Assembly: GCA_913061505.1 (NCBI GenBank)
Contig: CAJXSO010000022.1
Location: 1-42,102, forward strand
DNA from: an uncultured Lutimaribacter sp.
Lineage (GTDB): Bacteria > Pseudomonadota > Alphaproteobacteria > Rhodobacterales > Rhodobacteraceae
DNA: 42,102 bases
Reading direction: 5' to 3'
How positions within the stretch are numbered: the stretch's first letter is position 1; every line of letters begins with the position of its first letter. The notes under the pieces were generated by a model that worked only from the letters and a program-made list of their open reading frames with translations, did not search any database and was not told the DNA's origin. The translations under genes were made by a program, and so were the position numbers. Of this stretch, positions 15,763 through 24,608 are shown piece by piece.

Positions 15763-18700
15763 ATGGCAGAGCCCCGATTCATCCATTTGCGCGTTCACAC
15801 AGAATATTCGCTGCTCGAAGGCGCGGTGCGGCTGAAAAAGCTGCCTGCGCTATGCGCCGATATGGGCATGCCCGCGGTGGCGGTCACAGATACCAATTCG
15901 ATGTTTTGCGCGCTCGAGTTTTCGGTTTCCGCAGGCGGGGCGGGCGTGCAGCCGATCGTGGGCTGTCAGGTGGATCTGTGCTATGAAACCCCACCGCCCG
16001 GTGCGCGGCCCAAACCGCCCGCGCCGGTGGTTTTGCTGGCCCAAAACGAGCAAGGCTACGAGCACCTGATGCGGCTTTCCAGCTGTTTGTATCTGGGCAA
16101 GGATAACGAGCAACCGCAGGTCACGCTGGCGCAGCTGGCCGAGTTTTCCGAAGGCCTGATTTGCCTGTCGGGTGGCCCCGATGGCCCGGTGGGGCGGCTT
16201 TTGCGCGATGGCCAACAGGCCCCGGCGCGCGCGCTGATGGCCGAGTTGGCCAGCCTGTATCCAAACCGCCTGTATGTGGAACTGCAGCGCCACCCCGGCC
16301 CCGATGGCCTGCCCCCGCCCGAGCAGCAAACCGAACGCGGTTTTGTGGAAATGGCCTATGACATGGGCCTGCCGCTGGTGGCCACGAATGACGTGTATTT
16401 CCCCAAAGAAGAGATGTTCGAGGCCCATGATGCACTGATTTGCATCGCCGAGGGCGCCTATGTCGATCAGCAAGAACCCCGCCGCCGGCTGACGCCACAG
16501 CATTATTTCAAATCCCCCCAGGAAATGGCCACGCTGTTTGCCGATCTGCCTGAGGCCATTGAAAACACGGTAGAAATCGCGCGGCGCTGTGCGTTCAAGG
16601 CCTATAAACGCGCGCCCATTTTGCCCCGTTTCGCCGATGACGAGGTAGAAGAGCTGCGCCGCCAGGCCAATGAGGGGCTGCAAAACCGGCTTGCCATTAT
16701 CCCCCATGCCGTCAGCCCTGCCGAGTATCAAGAGCGGCTGGATTTCGAGCTGGGCATTATCGAGGGCATGGGGTTTCCGGGGTATTTCCTGATTGTGGCC
16801 GATTTTATCAAATGGGCCAAGGAACAGGGCATTCCCGTGGGGCCTGGGCGGGGCTCGGGGGCGGGCAGTTTGGTGGCCTATGCGCTGACCATCACCGATC
16901 TTGACCCGCTGCGCTACAGCTTGCTGTTTGAACGCTTTCTCAACCCCGAACGCGTGTCGATGCCCGACTTTGACATCGATTTTTGCATGGATCGCCGCGA
17001 GGAGGTGATCCGCTATGTGCAAGAAAAATACGGCCGCGATAAGGTGGGGCAGATCATCACCTTTGGCGCATTGCTGTCAAAGGCTGCGGTGCGCGATATC
17101 GGACGCGTTTTGCAAATGCCTTATGGGCAGGTGGACCGGCTGTCGAAACTGATCCCTGTGGAAGGGGTAAAGCCGGTTTCTATCGCCGAGGCGCTAAAGC
17201 AAGAAGACCGGCTGCGCGAAGAGGCCCGCAACGAAGAGGTTGTAGACCGGCTGCTGAATTACGGCATGCAGGTGGAGGGGCTGTTGCGCAATGCCTCGAC
17301 CCATGCGGCGGGTGTGGTGATTGGCGACCGCCCGCTAGATCGGCTTGTGCCGCTTTACCAAGATCCGCGCTCGGATATGCCGGCCACCCAATTCAACATG
17401 AAATGGGTCGAACAGGCCGGGTTGGTGAAATTCGATTTTCTGGGCCTGAAAACCCTGACGGTTATTCAAAATGCGGTGGATCTGATCAAGAAATCAGGCC
17501 GGCATTTGCATATTGCGCCCGATGGGCGTGTTCTGTTTCAGCCCCCCGAAGGCGCGGTAGATGATATCGGCGCCATCCCGCTGGATGACGAGGCCACCTA
17601 TAAGCTTTACGCCAGCGCCAAAACCGTGGCGGTGTTTCAGGTGGAAAGCAGCGGCATGATGGATGCGCTGCGGCGCATGAAACCGACCTGTATCGAGGAT
17701 ATCGTGGCGCTGGTGGCGCTCTATCGCCCCGGCCCGATGGAGAATATTCCCACCTATTGCGAGGTAAAGCACGGGCTAAAGCCGCTTGAATCGATTCACC
17801 CCACAATCGACCATATCTTGGAAGAAACCCAAGGCATTATCGTTTACCAGGAACAGGTGATGCAGATTGCCCAGGTCATGGCGGGCTACAGCCTGGGCGG
17901 CGCAGATCTGTTGCGCCGTGCCATGGGTAAAAAGATTGCCGAAGAAATGGCAAAAGAACGCCCCAAATTCATCGATGGGGCCAAGGCCACCCATGGGGTG
18001 GATGCCAAAAAGGCAGGCGAGGTATTCGACCTGCTGGAAAAATTCGCCAATTACGGCTTTAACAAATCGCATGCCGCAGCCTATGCCGTGGTCAGCTATC
18101 AAACGGGCTGGCTTAAGGCCAACCACCCGGTTGAATTTATGGCCGGGGTGATGAACTGCGATATTCACCTGACCGACAAGCTGGCGATCTATGCCGAAGA
18201 GGTGCGCCGCGGCATGGATATCACCATTGTGCCGCCTTGCGTAAACCGCTCGGCTGCCACGTTTGACGTGCAAGAGGGCTGTTTGGTTTATGCCTTGGGC
18301 GCGCTGAAAAACGTGGGCCTAGAGGCGATGCGCCTGGTTGTGGCGGCACGCGGGGATAAACCCTTTGCCACGCTGTTTGATTTTGCCCGCCGGGTCGATC
18401 TGAAAAAGGTTGGCAAACGGCCGTTGGAAATGCTGGCGCGCTCGGGCGCGTTTGACCTGCTCGATGGCAACCGCCGCCGGGTGTTTGACAGCCTTGATGC
18501 GCTGGTGGCCTATTCGGCGGCCATTCACGAACAAAAAGCCTCGAACCAGGTGTCGCTGTTTGGCGAGGCGGGCGACGACCTGCCCGAGCCGCGGCTTTCG
18601 CCGGTAGATGACTGGATGCCCGTTGACCGGCTGGCAGAGGAACATAAAGCCATTGGTTTTTATCTGTCGGGCCATCCGCTGGATGATTACCTGCCCGCGT

Positions 18701-19269
18701 TAAAGCGCAAAAACATCCTGACGCTTGAGGAAATTCAGGCCAAAGCCCAGCGTGATGGTGCCGCCATCGCCAAAGTGGGGGTGCTGGTTTCTGGCCTGCA
18801 AGAGCGTAAATCAGGCCGCGGCACCCGGTTTTTCCGCATGAACATATCTGATCCAACCGGCCAGGTGGCGGGCATGGTGATGTTTGCCGATGATTTCGAG
18901 GCCACGCGCCGGGTGTTTGAGCAAACCAACCAGGTGGTCATGACCCTAGAGGCGCGCTTTAACGAGGGCCAGTTCGATCCGATGGGCCGTTCGGTGGCGC
19001 CCATGGATGGGGTGGTGGCCGATGCAGGCAGCGCGGGGCTGAAGATTTTTGTCGATGATCCAAAGGCCATCGCCTCGGTTGCCAGCGTGCTGGAACAGGC
19101 CGCCGCCACCGTGCGCAATGCGGGCCGCGGGCCGATACAGTTTTGCCTGATCAACCCAGAGCTGCCCGGCGAGGTGGAAATAGATGCGGGCTGCGAATTT
19201 CCCGTGAACCCGCAAATCAAGGGCGCAATCCGCTCGCTGGGCGGGGTGCTTGAGGTGCAAGAAGTTTAG
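15763..19269 (+). CDS. dnaE: DNA polymerase III subunit alpha
   Basis: 1168 residues from ATG 15763, where the conserved start (MAEPRFIHLRVHTEYSLLEG) lies; an upstream in-frame ATG at 15667 would add a tail without similarity. The PHP domain opens with HLRVHTEYS. The polymerase core has GPGRGSGAGSLVAYAL, PDFDIDF with catalytic D402 and D404, and KFDFLGLKTLT with the third acidic residue D558. NQVSLF (928-933) matches the beta-clamp-binding motif, and an OB fold follows (VSGLQERKSGRGTRFF). This is the chromosomal replicase. Its 3' end overlaps the convergent slyX gene by 4 bases, with no room for a separate terminator. Confidence 0.97.
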   Translation: MAEPRFIHLRVHTEYSLLEGAVRLKKLPALCADMGMPAVAVTDTNSMFCALEFSVSAGGAGVQPIVGCQVDLCYETPPPGARPKPPAPVVLLAQNEQGYEHLMRLSSCLYLGKDNEQPQVTLAQLAEFSEGLICLSGGPDGPVGRLLRDGQQAPARALMAELASLYPNRLYVELQRHPGPDGLPPPEQQTERGFVEMAYDMGLPLVATNDVYFPKEEMFEAHDALICIAEGAYVDQQEPRRRLTPQHYFKSPQEMATLFADLPEAIENTVEIARRCAFKAYKRAPILPRFADDEVEELRRQANEGLQNRLAIIPHAVSPAEYQERLDFELGIIEGMGFPGYFLIVADFIKWAKEQGIPVGPGRGSGAGSLVAYALTITDLDPLRYSLLFERFLNPERVSMPDFDIDFCMDRREEVIRYVQEKYGRDKVGQIITFGALLSKAAVRDIGRVLQMPYGQVDRLSKLIPVEGVKPVSIAEALKQEDRLREEARNEEVVDRLLNYGMQVEGLLRNASTHAAGVVIGDRPLDRLVPLYQDPRSDMPATQFNMKWVEQAGLVKFDFLGLKTLTVIQNAVDLIKKSGRHLHIAPDGRVLFQPPEGAVDDIGAIPLDDEATYKLYASAKTVAVFQVESSGMMDALRRMKPTCIEDIVALVALYRPGPMENIPTYCEVKHGLKPLESIHPTIDHILEETQGIIVYQEQVMQIAQVMAGYSLGGADLLRRAMGKKIAEEMAKERPKFIDGAKATHGVDAKKAGEVFDLLEKFANYGFNKSHAAAYAVVSYQTGWLKANHPVEFMAGVMNCDIHLTDKLAIYAEEVRRGMDITIVPPCVNRSAATFDVQEGCLVYALGALKNVGLEAMRLVVAARGDKPFATLFDFARRVDLKKVGKRPLEMLARSGAFDLLDGNRRRVFDSLDALVAYSAAIHEQKASNQVSLFGEAGDDLPEPRLSPVDDWMPVDRLAEEHKAIGFYLSGHPLDDYLPALKRKNILTLEEIQAKAQRDGAAIAKVGVLVSGLQERKSGRGTRFFRMNISDPTGQVAGMVMFADDFEATRRVFEQTNQVVMTLEARFNEGQFDPMGRSVAPMDGVVADAGSAGLKIFVDDPKAIASVASVLEQAAATVRNAGRGPIQFCLINPELPGEVEIDAGCEFPVNPQIKGAIRSLGGVLEVQEV

Positions 19270-19460
19270 TAATGCGGCGGGCGTTCGTCGCCAAACACAT
19301 GCCCACCCCCGCCATCGGCCTCGCGCGCGGCCTCGCGTTCCAGCAGCAGCGCCACGCGCCGCTCGAGCATATCAATACGGCTGGCCTGCGCTGCAACCAC
19401 ATCGGATAAATCATCGCTGACGCGCAGCAGATGGGCAATTTTTTCTTCAAGATGCTGCAT
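19266..19460 (-). CDS. slyX: SlyX family protein
   Basis: 64 residues from ATG 19460, chosen because AGGA precedes it and the family start (MQHLEEKIAHL) lies there. It is one amphipathic coiled-coil helix (RIDMLERRVALLLERE) ending in ERPPHY, the hallmark SlyX tail. The function of SlyX is not established. The gene converges on dnaE and their stop codons overlap. Confidence 0.88.
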   Translation of the reverse strand: MQHLEEKIAHLLRVSDDLSDVVAAQASRIDMLERRVALLLEREAAREADGGGGHVFGDERPPHY

Positions 19461-19578
19461 ATGCCGGTCCTTTTGGTCAGGTGCACCGATTCTATCATGG
19501 GCTGCGGTTTTTGCGCCAGCCCCCCTTTTCGCGGGCGTGGCGGCGTGCCAATTTGGGGCCAGAAAAATGGGGGCGGGC

Positions 19579-20661
19579 ATGTTTGATTTTGTCATTATCG
19601 GTGGCGGTATTGCCGGGGCCAGTGCGGCCGCGCGGCTGGCGCCTTTGGGGCGTGTTCTGCTGCTGGAGGCAGAAGCGCAGCTGGCCTATCACGCCTCGGG
19701 GCGTTCGGCTGCGATGTTTTTGGAAAGCTACGGCAACGCCACAGTGCGCCGCCTGAACGAGGCCAGCGCGGCCTATCTGGCCACGGCCCATGGCGGCGTG
19801 CTGGCGCCGCGCCCCCTGATGTTGCTGGGCGCCGCTGGGCAAGAGGCAGGGTTTCACGCCCAAGCCTTGGATATGGGGCTGGCGCAGATCACCCTGGCCG
19901 AGGCCGCGCGCCTATGGCCGCTGCTAAACACCGCCCATGCCACCCATGCCGCGCTGCGCACAGATACCAGCGATGTGGATACAGACCTGTTATTGCAAAA
20001 CTTTTTGCGCGATGCCCGGGCGCATGGCGCGGTGGTTGAAACCGGCGCGCGCGTCGGCGCCATTGCCCGCGTGCAGGGGGGCTGGCAGCTGCAAATCGCC
20101 GGCCAAGAGGCCCGGCATACCGCGCGTATGCTGGTGAATGCGGCAGGGGCCTGGGCCGATGGCGTGGCTGAAATGGCGGGGGTTGCGCCCTTGGGTATTC
20201 AGCCCTACCGCCGCTCGATGGCGCGCATTGCGCTGGCGCCCGGCACCGATACGCGGGCCTGGCCCTTTGTCGATGGGGTGGGCGATAACTGGTATGCCAA
20301 GCCCGATGCCGGCGCGCTGCTGGTCTCGCCCGGCGAGGAAGACCCGATGCCGCCCCATGATGCCTGGGCCGATGATATGGTGCTGGCCGAGGGGCTGGCC
20401 CGCTATCAGCCGTTTTCCACCCAGCCCGTCACCCGCCTGATCGCCAATTGGGCGGGCCTGCGCAGCTTTGCCCCTGATCGCGCCTTGGTGATTGGCCCTG
20501 ATCCTGCCTGCCCCGATTTTTTGTGGCTGGCAGGGCAGGGCGGCTATGGGTTTCAAACCGCGGCGGCCGCCAGCCAATTGCTGGGTGATCTGGTGGCCGG
20601 GCGGGCGCCCGAATTGGATACCGCCACCGTTGCCGCCCTGTCGCCCGCGCGTTTTGGATAA
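19579..20661 (+). CDS. FAD-dependent oxidoreductase (DAO/glycine-oxidase-like)
   Basis: 360 residues from ATG 19579 (in-frame ATGs at 19567 and 19537 are alternatives). The dinucleotide-binding fold starts at once (FDFVIIGGGIAGASAAARL) and ends with the acidic ribose-binding residue in LLLEAE. HASGRSAAMFLESYG and the C-terminal GQGGYGFQTAAAASQLLGDL are typical of the D-amino-acid-oxidase superfamily. It probably oxidises an amino or imino acid, but the substrate is not readable. The DUF938 gene follows after 17 bases on the same strand. Confidence 0.85.
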   Translation: MFDFVIIGGGIAGASAAARLAPLGRVLLLEAEAQLAYHASGRSAAMFLESYGNATVRRLNEASAAYLATAHGGVLAPRPLMLLGAAGQEAGFHAQALDMGLAQITLAEAARLWPLLNTAHATHAALRTDTSDVDTDLLLQNFLRDARAHGAVVETGARVGAIARVQGGWQLQIAGQEARHTARMLVNAAGAWADGVAEMAGVAPLGIQPYRRSMARIALAPGTDTRAWPFVDGVGDNWYAKPDAGALLVSPGEEDPMPPHDAWADDMVLAEGLARYQPFSTQPVTRLIANWAGLRSFAPDRALVIGPDPACPDFLWLAGQGGYGFQTAAAASQLLGDLVAGRAPELDTATVAALSPARFG

Positions 20662-20678
20662 GTTGAAAAGGATCTGCC

Positions 20679-21335
20679 ATGCCCCGCCGCCTGAACCTGC
20701 CCGATAGCGCCTCGGTTGCCGTGCCAGATGCCGCGGGGCGGCTTTTTGCCCCTTCGGCTGCGCGCAACCTAGGCGCCATTTGCGATCTGGTGGCCCACCA
20801 TGCCCCGGCGCAAGGCAATGCGTTGGAACTGGCCTCGGGCACCGGGCAGCATGTGGTGGCTTTCGCCCAACGCCTGCCGGGGCTGTGCTGGCAACCCAGC
20901 GATATCGATCCGGCGCGCCGCGCCTCGGTAGATGCCTATGCTGCCGCAGCGGGGTTGGACAACCTGCGCCCCGCCATGGCGCTGGATGCCACGGCACCGG
21001 GCTGGGGCGCGCAGGTGGCGGGCCAAGATCTGGTGGTTTTGGTAAACCTCTTGCATCTGGTCAGCACCCCCGAGGCAAAGGTGCTGATTTCTGAAACCGC
21101 CGCCGCTCTGGCGCCGGGGGGGCGGTTTGTGCTTTATGGCCCTTTCCTGCGCGACGGTGAAACCACATCTGATGGCGATGCCAGCTTTCACGCCAGCCTG
21201 CAGGCCCAAGACCCTGAGATTGGCTATAAAGACGATTGGGATGTCATCGATTGGCTGCAGGGTGCCTGGCTAGAGCTGGTTGAAGTTATTGAAATGCCCG
21301 CCAATAACTTGGCATTCGTGACGCGCAAACCCTGA
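20679..21335 (+). CDS. DUF938 family SAM-dependent methyltransferase-like protein
   Basis: 218 residues. ELASGTGQHVVAFAQ (from about 50) is the glycine-rich SAM-binding motif of DUF938. LCWQPSDIDP, VNLLHL and GGRFVLYGPF are other family landmarks. The methyl acceptor is unknown. A clear AAAAGGAT ribosome binding site precedes ATG 20679, 17 bases after the FAD oxidoreductase, so the two are probably one transcript. Confidence 0.88.
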   Translation: MPRRLNLPDSASVAVPDAAGRLFAPSAARNLGAICDLVAHHAPAQGNALELASGTGQHVVAFAQRLPGLCWQPSDIDPARRASVDAYAAAAGLDNLRPAMALDATAPGWGAQVAGQDLVVLVNLLHLVSTPEAKVLISETAAALAPGGRFVLYGPFLRDGETTSDGDASFHASLQAQDPEIGYKDDWDVIDWLQGAWLELVEVIEMPANNLAFVTRKP

Positions 21336-21354
21336 TGCGTGGCAGGCGCCAAAC

Positions 21355-21368
21355 CTGATCAAGATCAA
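21355..21368 (+). promoter_or_regulatory. FNR/FnrL-type box
   Basis: CTGAT-CAAG-ATCAA matches the FNR/FnrL consensus TTGAT-N4-ATCAA at nine of ten positions. It is centred about 66 bases before the AhpD-like start. If it works at the class II position (-41.5), transcription would start near 21403, with TTTCTA (21391-21396) as a plausible -10. Confidence 0.6.
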
Positions 21369-21427
21369 AGCCCCGGCTGGGCGATTATGGTTTCTACGCC
21401 TTGATACACATTCAAGGAGTGGCACAT

Positions 21428-21769
21428 ATGGCCTGGTCTGACACATTAAACGATACCCGCAATCGCCTGCGTAGCCTGTATAAAACCATCCCCGAGGTAA
21501 CCCGCGGCTTTGGCGCCATGTCGAAGGCGGTGAAAGAGGGGGGCGTGCTGGATTTCAAAACCAAGGAATTCATCGCGCTTGGCATTGCGGTGGCGATTCG
21601 CTGCGAGGCCTGCATTGCCCTGCATGTCGAGGCATTGGTAAAGGCCGGCGCCACCCGCGACGAGCTGGCCGATGTGCTGGGCATGACGGTGCAAATGGGG
21701 GGCGGGCCCGCCACGATGTATGCCGGCAAGGCGCTGGAATGCTATGACGAGTTGACCGCTGCCGCCTAA
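21428..21769 (+). CDS. Carboxymuconolactone decarboxylase/AhpD-like protein
   Basis: 113 residues from ATG 21428; AAGGAG lies 9 bases upstream, so the in-frame ATG at 21401 was rejected. The segment CEACIALHVEA gives the AhpD-type redox motif C59-x-x-C62 with H66, so it is likely an alkylhydroperoxidase-like thiol protein rather than a true decarboxylase. The FNR-type box in front suggests oxygen-responsive expression. It is followed by a short hairpin and then the DUF465 gene. Confidence 0.88.
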   Translation: MAWSDTLNDTRNRLRSLYKTIPEVTRGFGAMSKAVKEGGVLDFKTKEFIALGIAVAIRCEACIALHVEALVKAGATRDELADVLGMTVQMGGGPATMYAGKALECYDELTAAA

Positions 21770-21787
21770 ATTCACCGCAGCGGGCAG

Positions 21788-21806
21788 CGGCTGCGCAGCC
21801 GGCTTT
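21788..21806 (+). terminator. Weak terminator after the AhpD-like gene
   Basis: CGGCTGCGCAGCCG (21788-21801) is a perfect palindrome followed by a short GCTTT. The hairpin is strong, but the T tract is only three bases. Confidence 0.4.
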
Positions 21807-21903
21807 AAGCAATTCTTTGCCATATGCTGCGCCTGCGGCGTGACAGGGGGCAAAAACTGTGCTGCACTTGTAACAGGCACATGACAACGAGAGGAGGATG
21901 CCA

Positions 21904-22074
21904 ATGAGCTTGGGTTCGCATATCGAGGAACTGAAGAAGAAACACCAAAACCTCTCTGCCAAGGTCGAGGCGGCGCTGCGATCCCCCGGAACGCCCAATG
22001 CCGAGATTGCGGAAATGAAAAAGCAAAAGCTGAAACTGAAAGACGAGATCGAGCGCCTTTCGATGGGCGGCTAA
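21904..22074 (+). CDS. DUF465/YdcH family small protein
   Basis: A 56-residue protein beginning MSLGSHIEELKKKHQNLSAK and ending IERLSMGG. It is two charged helices with the heptad-like pattern of DUF465 (YdcH), a widespread small family of unknown function. AGGAGG (21892-21897) sets the start at ATG 21904; an in-frame ATG at 21898 touches the Shine-Dalgarno sequence and was rejected. Lys/Glu-rich composition differs from the Ala/Gly-rich neighbours, as expected for a coiled coil. Confidence 0.88.
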   Translation: MSLGSHIEELKKKHQNLSAKVEAALRSPGTPNAEIAEMKKQKLKLKDEIERLSMGG

Positions 22075-22111
22075 ACGCCGCTGCGCAACAGGTTTCTGGC
22101 CAAGCGATCTG

Positions 22112-22132
22112 GGCGGCGCATCACGCGCCGCC
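22112..22132. terminator. Hairpin between convergent genes
   Basis: GGCGGCGC (22112-22119) pairs with GCGCCGCC (22125-22132) around ATCAC. It lies between the DUF465 gene (+) and the hydrolase gene (-). No T tract follows on either strand, so termination would depend on the stem alone. Confidence 0.45.
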
Positions 22133-22140
22133 AACATAAG

Positions 22141-22746
22141 CTATTCTTTAACAGCTAAAAACGCTTGCAGGGCCAATACCTCGCCCTGGTCAATTTCATG
22201 CCCGCCCGGGTGCCAATGCATGCGCACGCCAGCGCCTTGGCTGTCGTAATACTGGCGCAAGGCCTCGGTTTGGGGGGGCGGGCAAATAGGGTCGCGCTGG
22301 CCTGCGGTGATTAACACGCGCACACCGGCCAGGCCTGGCTGGGCCTGTGGTGCCCAGGGTATCAGCGGGTGCAGCAAGGCGATGTGGTTCACCAGATCGG
22401 GCCTGACAAAGCTAAGCGCGGCCAAAATATTTGCGCCATTGGAATAGCCCAGCGCAAAAACCTGCGATGCGCCGGTTTCATGGCGCTTTTGGCTGATGAA
22501 GGCGGCCATATCTTCCACCCGCTGCGCCAAATCCACCATGTCGTAAATGCCCTCGCCCGTGCGGCGGAAAAACCGCGCCATGCCGCCTTCGCTCACGGGG
22601 CCGCGGGGCGAGATGATATGCGCCCCTGGCATCAATTGCTGGCCCAGGCTGTGAAATTGAAATTCATCGCCGCCCGTGCCGTGAAACGTGAACAGCAGGG
22701 GCGCGCCGGGCTGGCCCTGGGTATGGTTGGCGATCAGCTTAGTCAT
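22141..22746 (-). CDS. Alpha/beta hydrolase (MhqD/carboxylesterase-like)
   Basis: 201 residues. FTFHGTGGDE forms the oxyanion region, GYSNGAN carries the nucleophile serine, GQRDPICP the acidic residue and GGHEI the histidine of the triad. This is the phospholipase/carboxylesterase family to which Bacillus MhqD belongs. It overlaps the ring-cleaving dioxygenase gene by 8 bases. The same pairing (mhqO-mhqD) in Bacillus deals with quinones and catechols, so a role in processing ring-cleavage or electrophile products is likely. The exact ester is unknown. Confidence 0.87.
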   Translation of the reverse strand: MTKLIANHTQGQPGAPLLFTFHGTGGDEFQFHSLGQQLMPGAHIISPRGPVSEGGMARFFRRTGEGIYDMVDLAQRVEDMAAFISQKRHETGASQVFALGYSNGANILAALSFVRPDLVNHIALLHPLIPWAPQAQPGLAGVRVLITAGQRDPICPPPQTEALRQYYDSQGAGVRMHWHPGGHEIDQGEVLALQAFLAVKE

Positions 22747-23671
22747 GGATCGGCTCTAGGTATTTCGCCTCTAGCACGTCGCGCAAATGCGCGTGCTGTT
22801 GGGGCAAACGCAGCTCTTGGCCTAGGCTGGCCCGTGGTTCATCGCGCTCAAAGCCCGGCTCGTTTGTGGCGATCTCGAACAGCACACCGCCGGGTGTGCG
22901 GAAATAAATGGCCCAGAAATAATCGCGGTCGATCACCGGGGTCACCTGCCAGCCGGTATCCAGCAATGATTGGCGCACGGCCGCTTGGGCGGCGCGGTCT
23001 TCCACCGCGAAGGCCAGATGGTGGACCGATCCCGCACCCTGATGCGCGGGCGCCGCGCCAGGCAGGGTTTCAATATCGATCGTGTCTGCCCCGTTGCCGC
23101 CAGGGCGCACATAGCGGCTAATATCGCCCATGGTTTCGGTTTTTTCATAGCCCATAAAGCGCAGCAATTCGGCGGTGGCGCCTTGGTCTTTCAAGCGCAG
23201 ATCGGTGGAATGAAACCCACGAATGGCCTGTTCGGCGCCCACGCCATTGCCTGTCCAGGGGGCGCGGGTGTCTTCGGCCTCGATCAGGGCAAAGCCATCG
23301 CCATCGGGCCCCTGAAAGCGCAGGCGCTGCGCGCCCATCCGGGCCTCTTCTGCCAGCCCTTTGACCCCAAAGCTTTGCAACCTGTCTGCCCACCAGCCCA
23401 AGCTGCCCTTTGGCACGGCAAACCCCGTTACGCTGACTTCGCCCGCACCAGGGCGGCCCCGGCGTGCGTTTGGAAAGGGAAAATAGGTCATCACCGTGCC
23501 GGGCGTGCCCATCTCGTCGCCGTAATACAGGTGGTAGACCTCGGGTGCATCAAAATTGACGGTTTTTTTCACCCGGCGCAAACCCAGCACCTTTGTGAAA
23601 AAATCGTTATTTTCCTGCGCCCCCGATGCAATCGAGGTGACGTGATGTAAGCCTTGGATCTGGGTGAGCAT
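22739..23671 (-). CDS. Ring-cleaving dioxygenase, VOC/glyoxalase fold (MhqO-like)
   Basis: 310 residues from ATG 23671, where the family start MLTQIQGLHHVTSIASG lies; an upstream in-frame ATG at 23782 lacks similarity. Two vicinal-oxygen-chelate modules are seen. Metal ligands fit the His in LHHVT (9-10), the His in VHHLAF (217-218) and E266 in GVLFEIAT. Such Fe(II) enzymes open hydroquinone- or catechol-type rings. It overlaps the downstream hydrolase gene, an mhqOD-like operon. No MarR-type regulator is adjacent. Confidence 0.88.
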   Translation of the reverse strand: MLTQIQGLHHVTSIASGAQENNDFFTKVLGLRRVKKTVNFDAPEVYHLYYGDEMGTPGTVMTYFPFPNARRGRPGAGEVSVTGFAVPKGSLGWWADRLQSFGVKGLAEEARMGAQRLRFQGPDGDGFALIEAEDTRAPWTGNGVGAEQAIRGFHSTDLRLKDQGATAELLRFMGYEKTETMGDISRYVRPGGNGADTIDIETLPGAAPAHQGAGSVHHLAFAVEDRAAQAAVRQSLLDTGWQVTPVIDRDYFWAIYFRTPGGVLFEIATNEPGFERDEPRASLGQELRLPQQHAHLRDVLEAKYLEPIHD

Positions 23672-23765
23672 AGGTGGCCCCGCTATTTGCTGTTTGACGC
23701 AGGATATGGGGCATGGGGCTGGCGGGGAAAGGGCCACAGGGGCGCGGCCCATGTGCGAAAATGCA

Positions 23766-23795
23766 CAAAAGCCCCGGGCCATGCCGGGGCTTTTG
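23766..23795 (-). terminator. Rho-independent terminator of phbB
   Basis: CAAAAGCCCCGG (23766-23777) pairs with CCGGGGCTTTTG (23784-23795) around a 6-base loop. Read leftward, the stem ends in TTTTG about 25 bases after the phbB stop. The A/T pairs make it usable in both directions. Confidence 0.75.
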
Positions 23796-23820
23796 CAAAA
23801 AGATAATCTTTTTTAGGGCT

Positions 23821-24543
23821 TTACACGAAAAACTGTGCGCCGTTGGCCGAAATAGTTGACCCGTTGATAAAGCTGGCATCATCCGAGGCCAGGAAGGTGA
23901 CGCAGCGGGCAATCTCCTCGGGTTCGCCCAAACGGCCCGTAGGAATTTGGGCAACGATCGAGTCGCGCACCTTTTCAGGAACCGCCATCACCATTTCTGT
24001 GGCGATATAGCCCGGGCAGATGGCGTTGGCGGTGATGCCTGCGCGCGCGCCCTCTTGTGCCAGGCTTTTCACAATGCCCAGATCGCCTGCTTTGGTGGCG
24101 GCATAGTTGACCTGTGCAAACTGCCCCTTTTGCCCGTTGATCGAGGAAATCACGATCACCCGGCCAAATTTGCGCTCGCGCATGCCGGGCCAAATGGGGT
24201 GCACGGTGTTGAACACGCCGGTCAGGTTGGTGTCGATCACCTCGTGCCACTGTTCGGGGGTCATCTTGTGAAACGGTGCGTCGCGGGTGATGCCGGCATT
24301 GGCCACGACCACATCGATCGGGCCCAGATCGGCCTCGACCTGCGCGATGCCTGCGGCGCTGTCTTCGTAGCTGCCCACATTCCATTTATAGGTTTTGATC
24401 CCGGTTTCGGCGGTAAAGGCCGCCGCGGCGGCATCGTTGCCTGCGTAAGAGGCGGCCACGCTGTAGCCTGCGTCTTTCAATGCTTTCGAAATGGCGGCAC
24501 CAATGCCGCGGGAACCGCCTGTAACCAGTGCAACTCTTGCCAT
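23821..24543 (-). CDS. phbB: Acetoacetyl-CoA reductase
   Basis: 240 residues, a short-chain dehydrogenase. The cofactor motif TGGSRGIG is at 8-15, NAG at 82-84, and the triad is S134, Y147 and K151 (SSINGQKGQ then NYAATKAG). It reduces acetoacetyl-CoA to (R)-3-hydroxybutyryl-CoA with NADPH for polyhydroxybutyrate. The thiolase gene phbA lies upstream on the same strand, but a terminator separates the two and phbB appears to have its own promoter. The polymerase gene phaC is not in the window. The ribosome binding site GGAGG is clear. Confidence 0.95.
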   Translation of the reverse strand: MARVALVTGGSRGIGAAISKALKDAGYSVAASYAGNDAAAAAFTAETGIKTYKWNVGSYEDSAAGIAQVEADLGPIDVVVANAGITRDAPFHKMTPEQWHEVIDTNLTGVFNTVHPIWPGMRERKFGRVIVISSINGQKGQFAQVNYAATKAGDLGIVKSLAQEGARAGITANAICPGYIATEMVMAVPEKVRDSIVAQIPTGRLGEPEEIARCVTFLASDDASFINGSTISANGAQFFV

Positions 24544-24573
24544 AATATCCTCCAGGTTTGGCGTGATGCTTTG

Positions 24574-24608
24574 GTAACTCTGTTACTTTTTTAAAAAACT
24601 TTTCGCAA
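24574..24608 (-). promoter_or_regulatory. Likely phbB promoter with inverted repeat on the -10
   Basis: On the minus strand TTGCGA (24608-24603), a 17-base spacer and TAACAG (24585-24580) form a promoter. The spacer is a T6A6 tract, striking in this GC-rich DNA. The -10 lies inside GTAAC-N3-GTTAC (24574-24586), a possible operator. A second element, CGCAA-N5-TTGCG, spans 24604-24618 over the -35. Confidence 0.5.
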
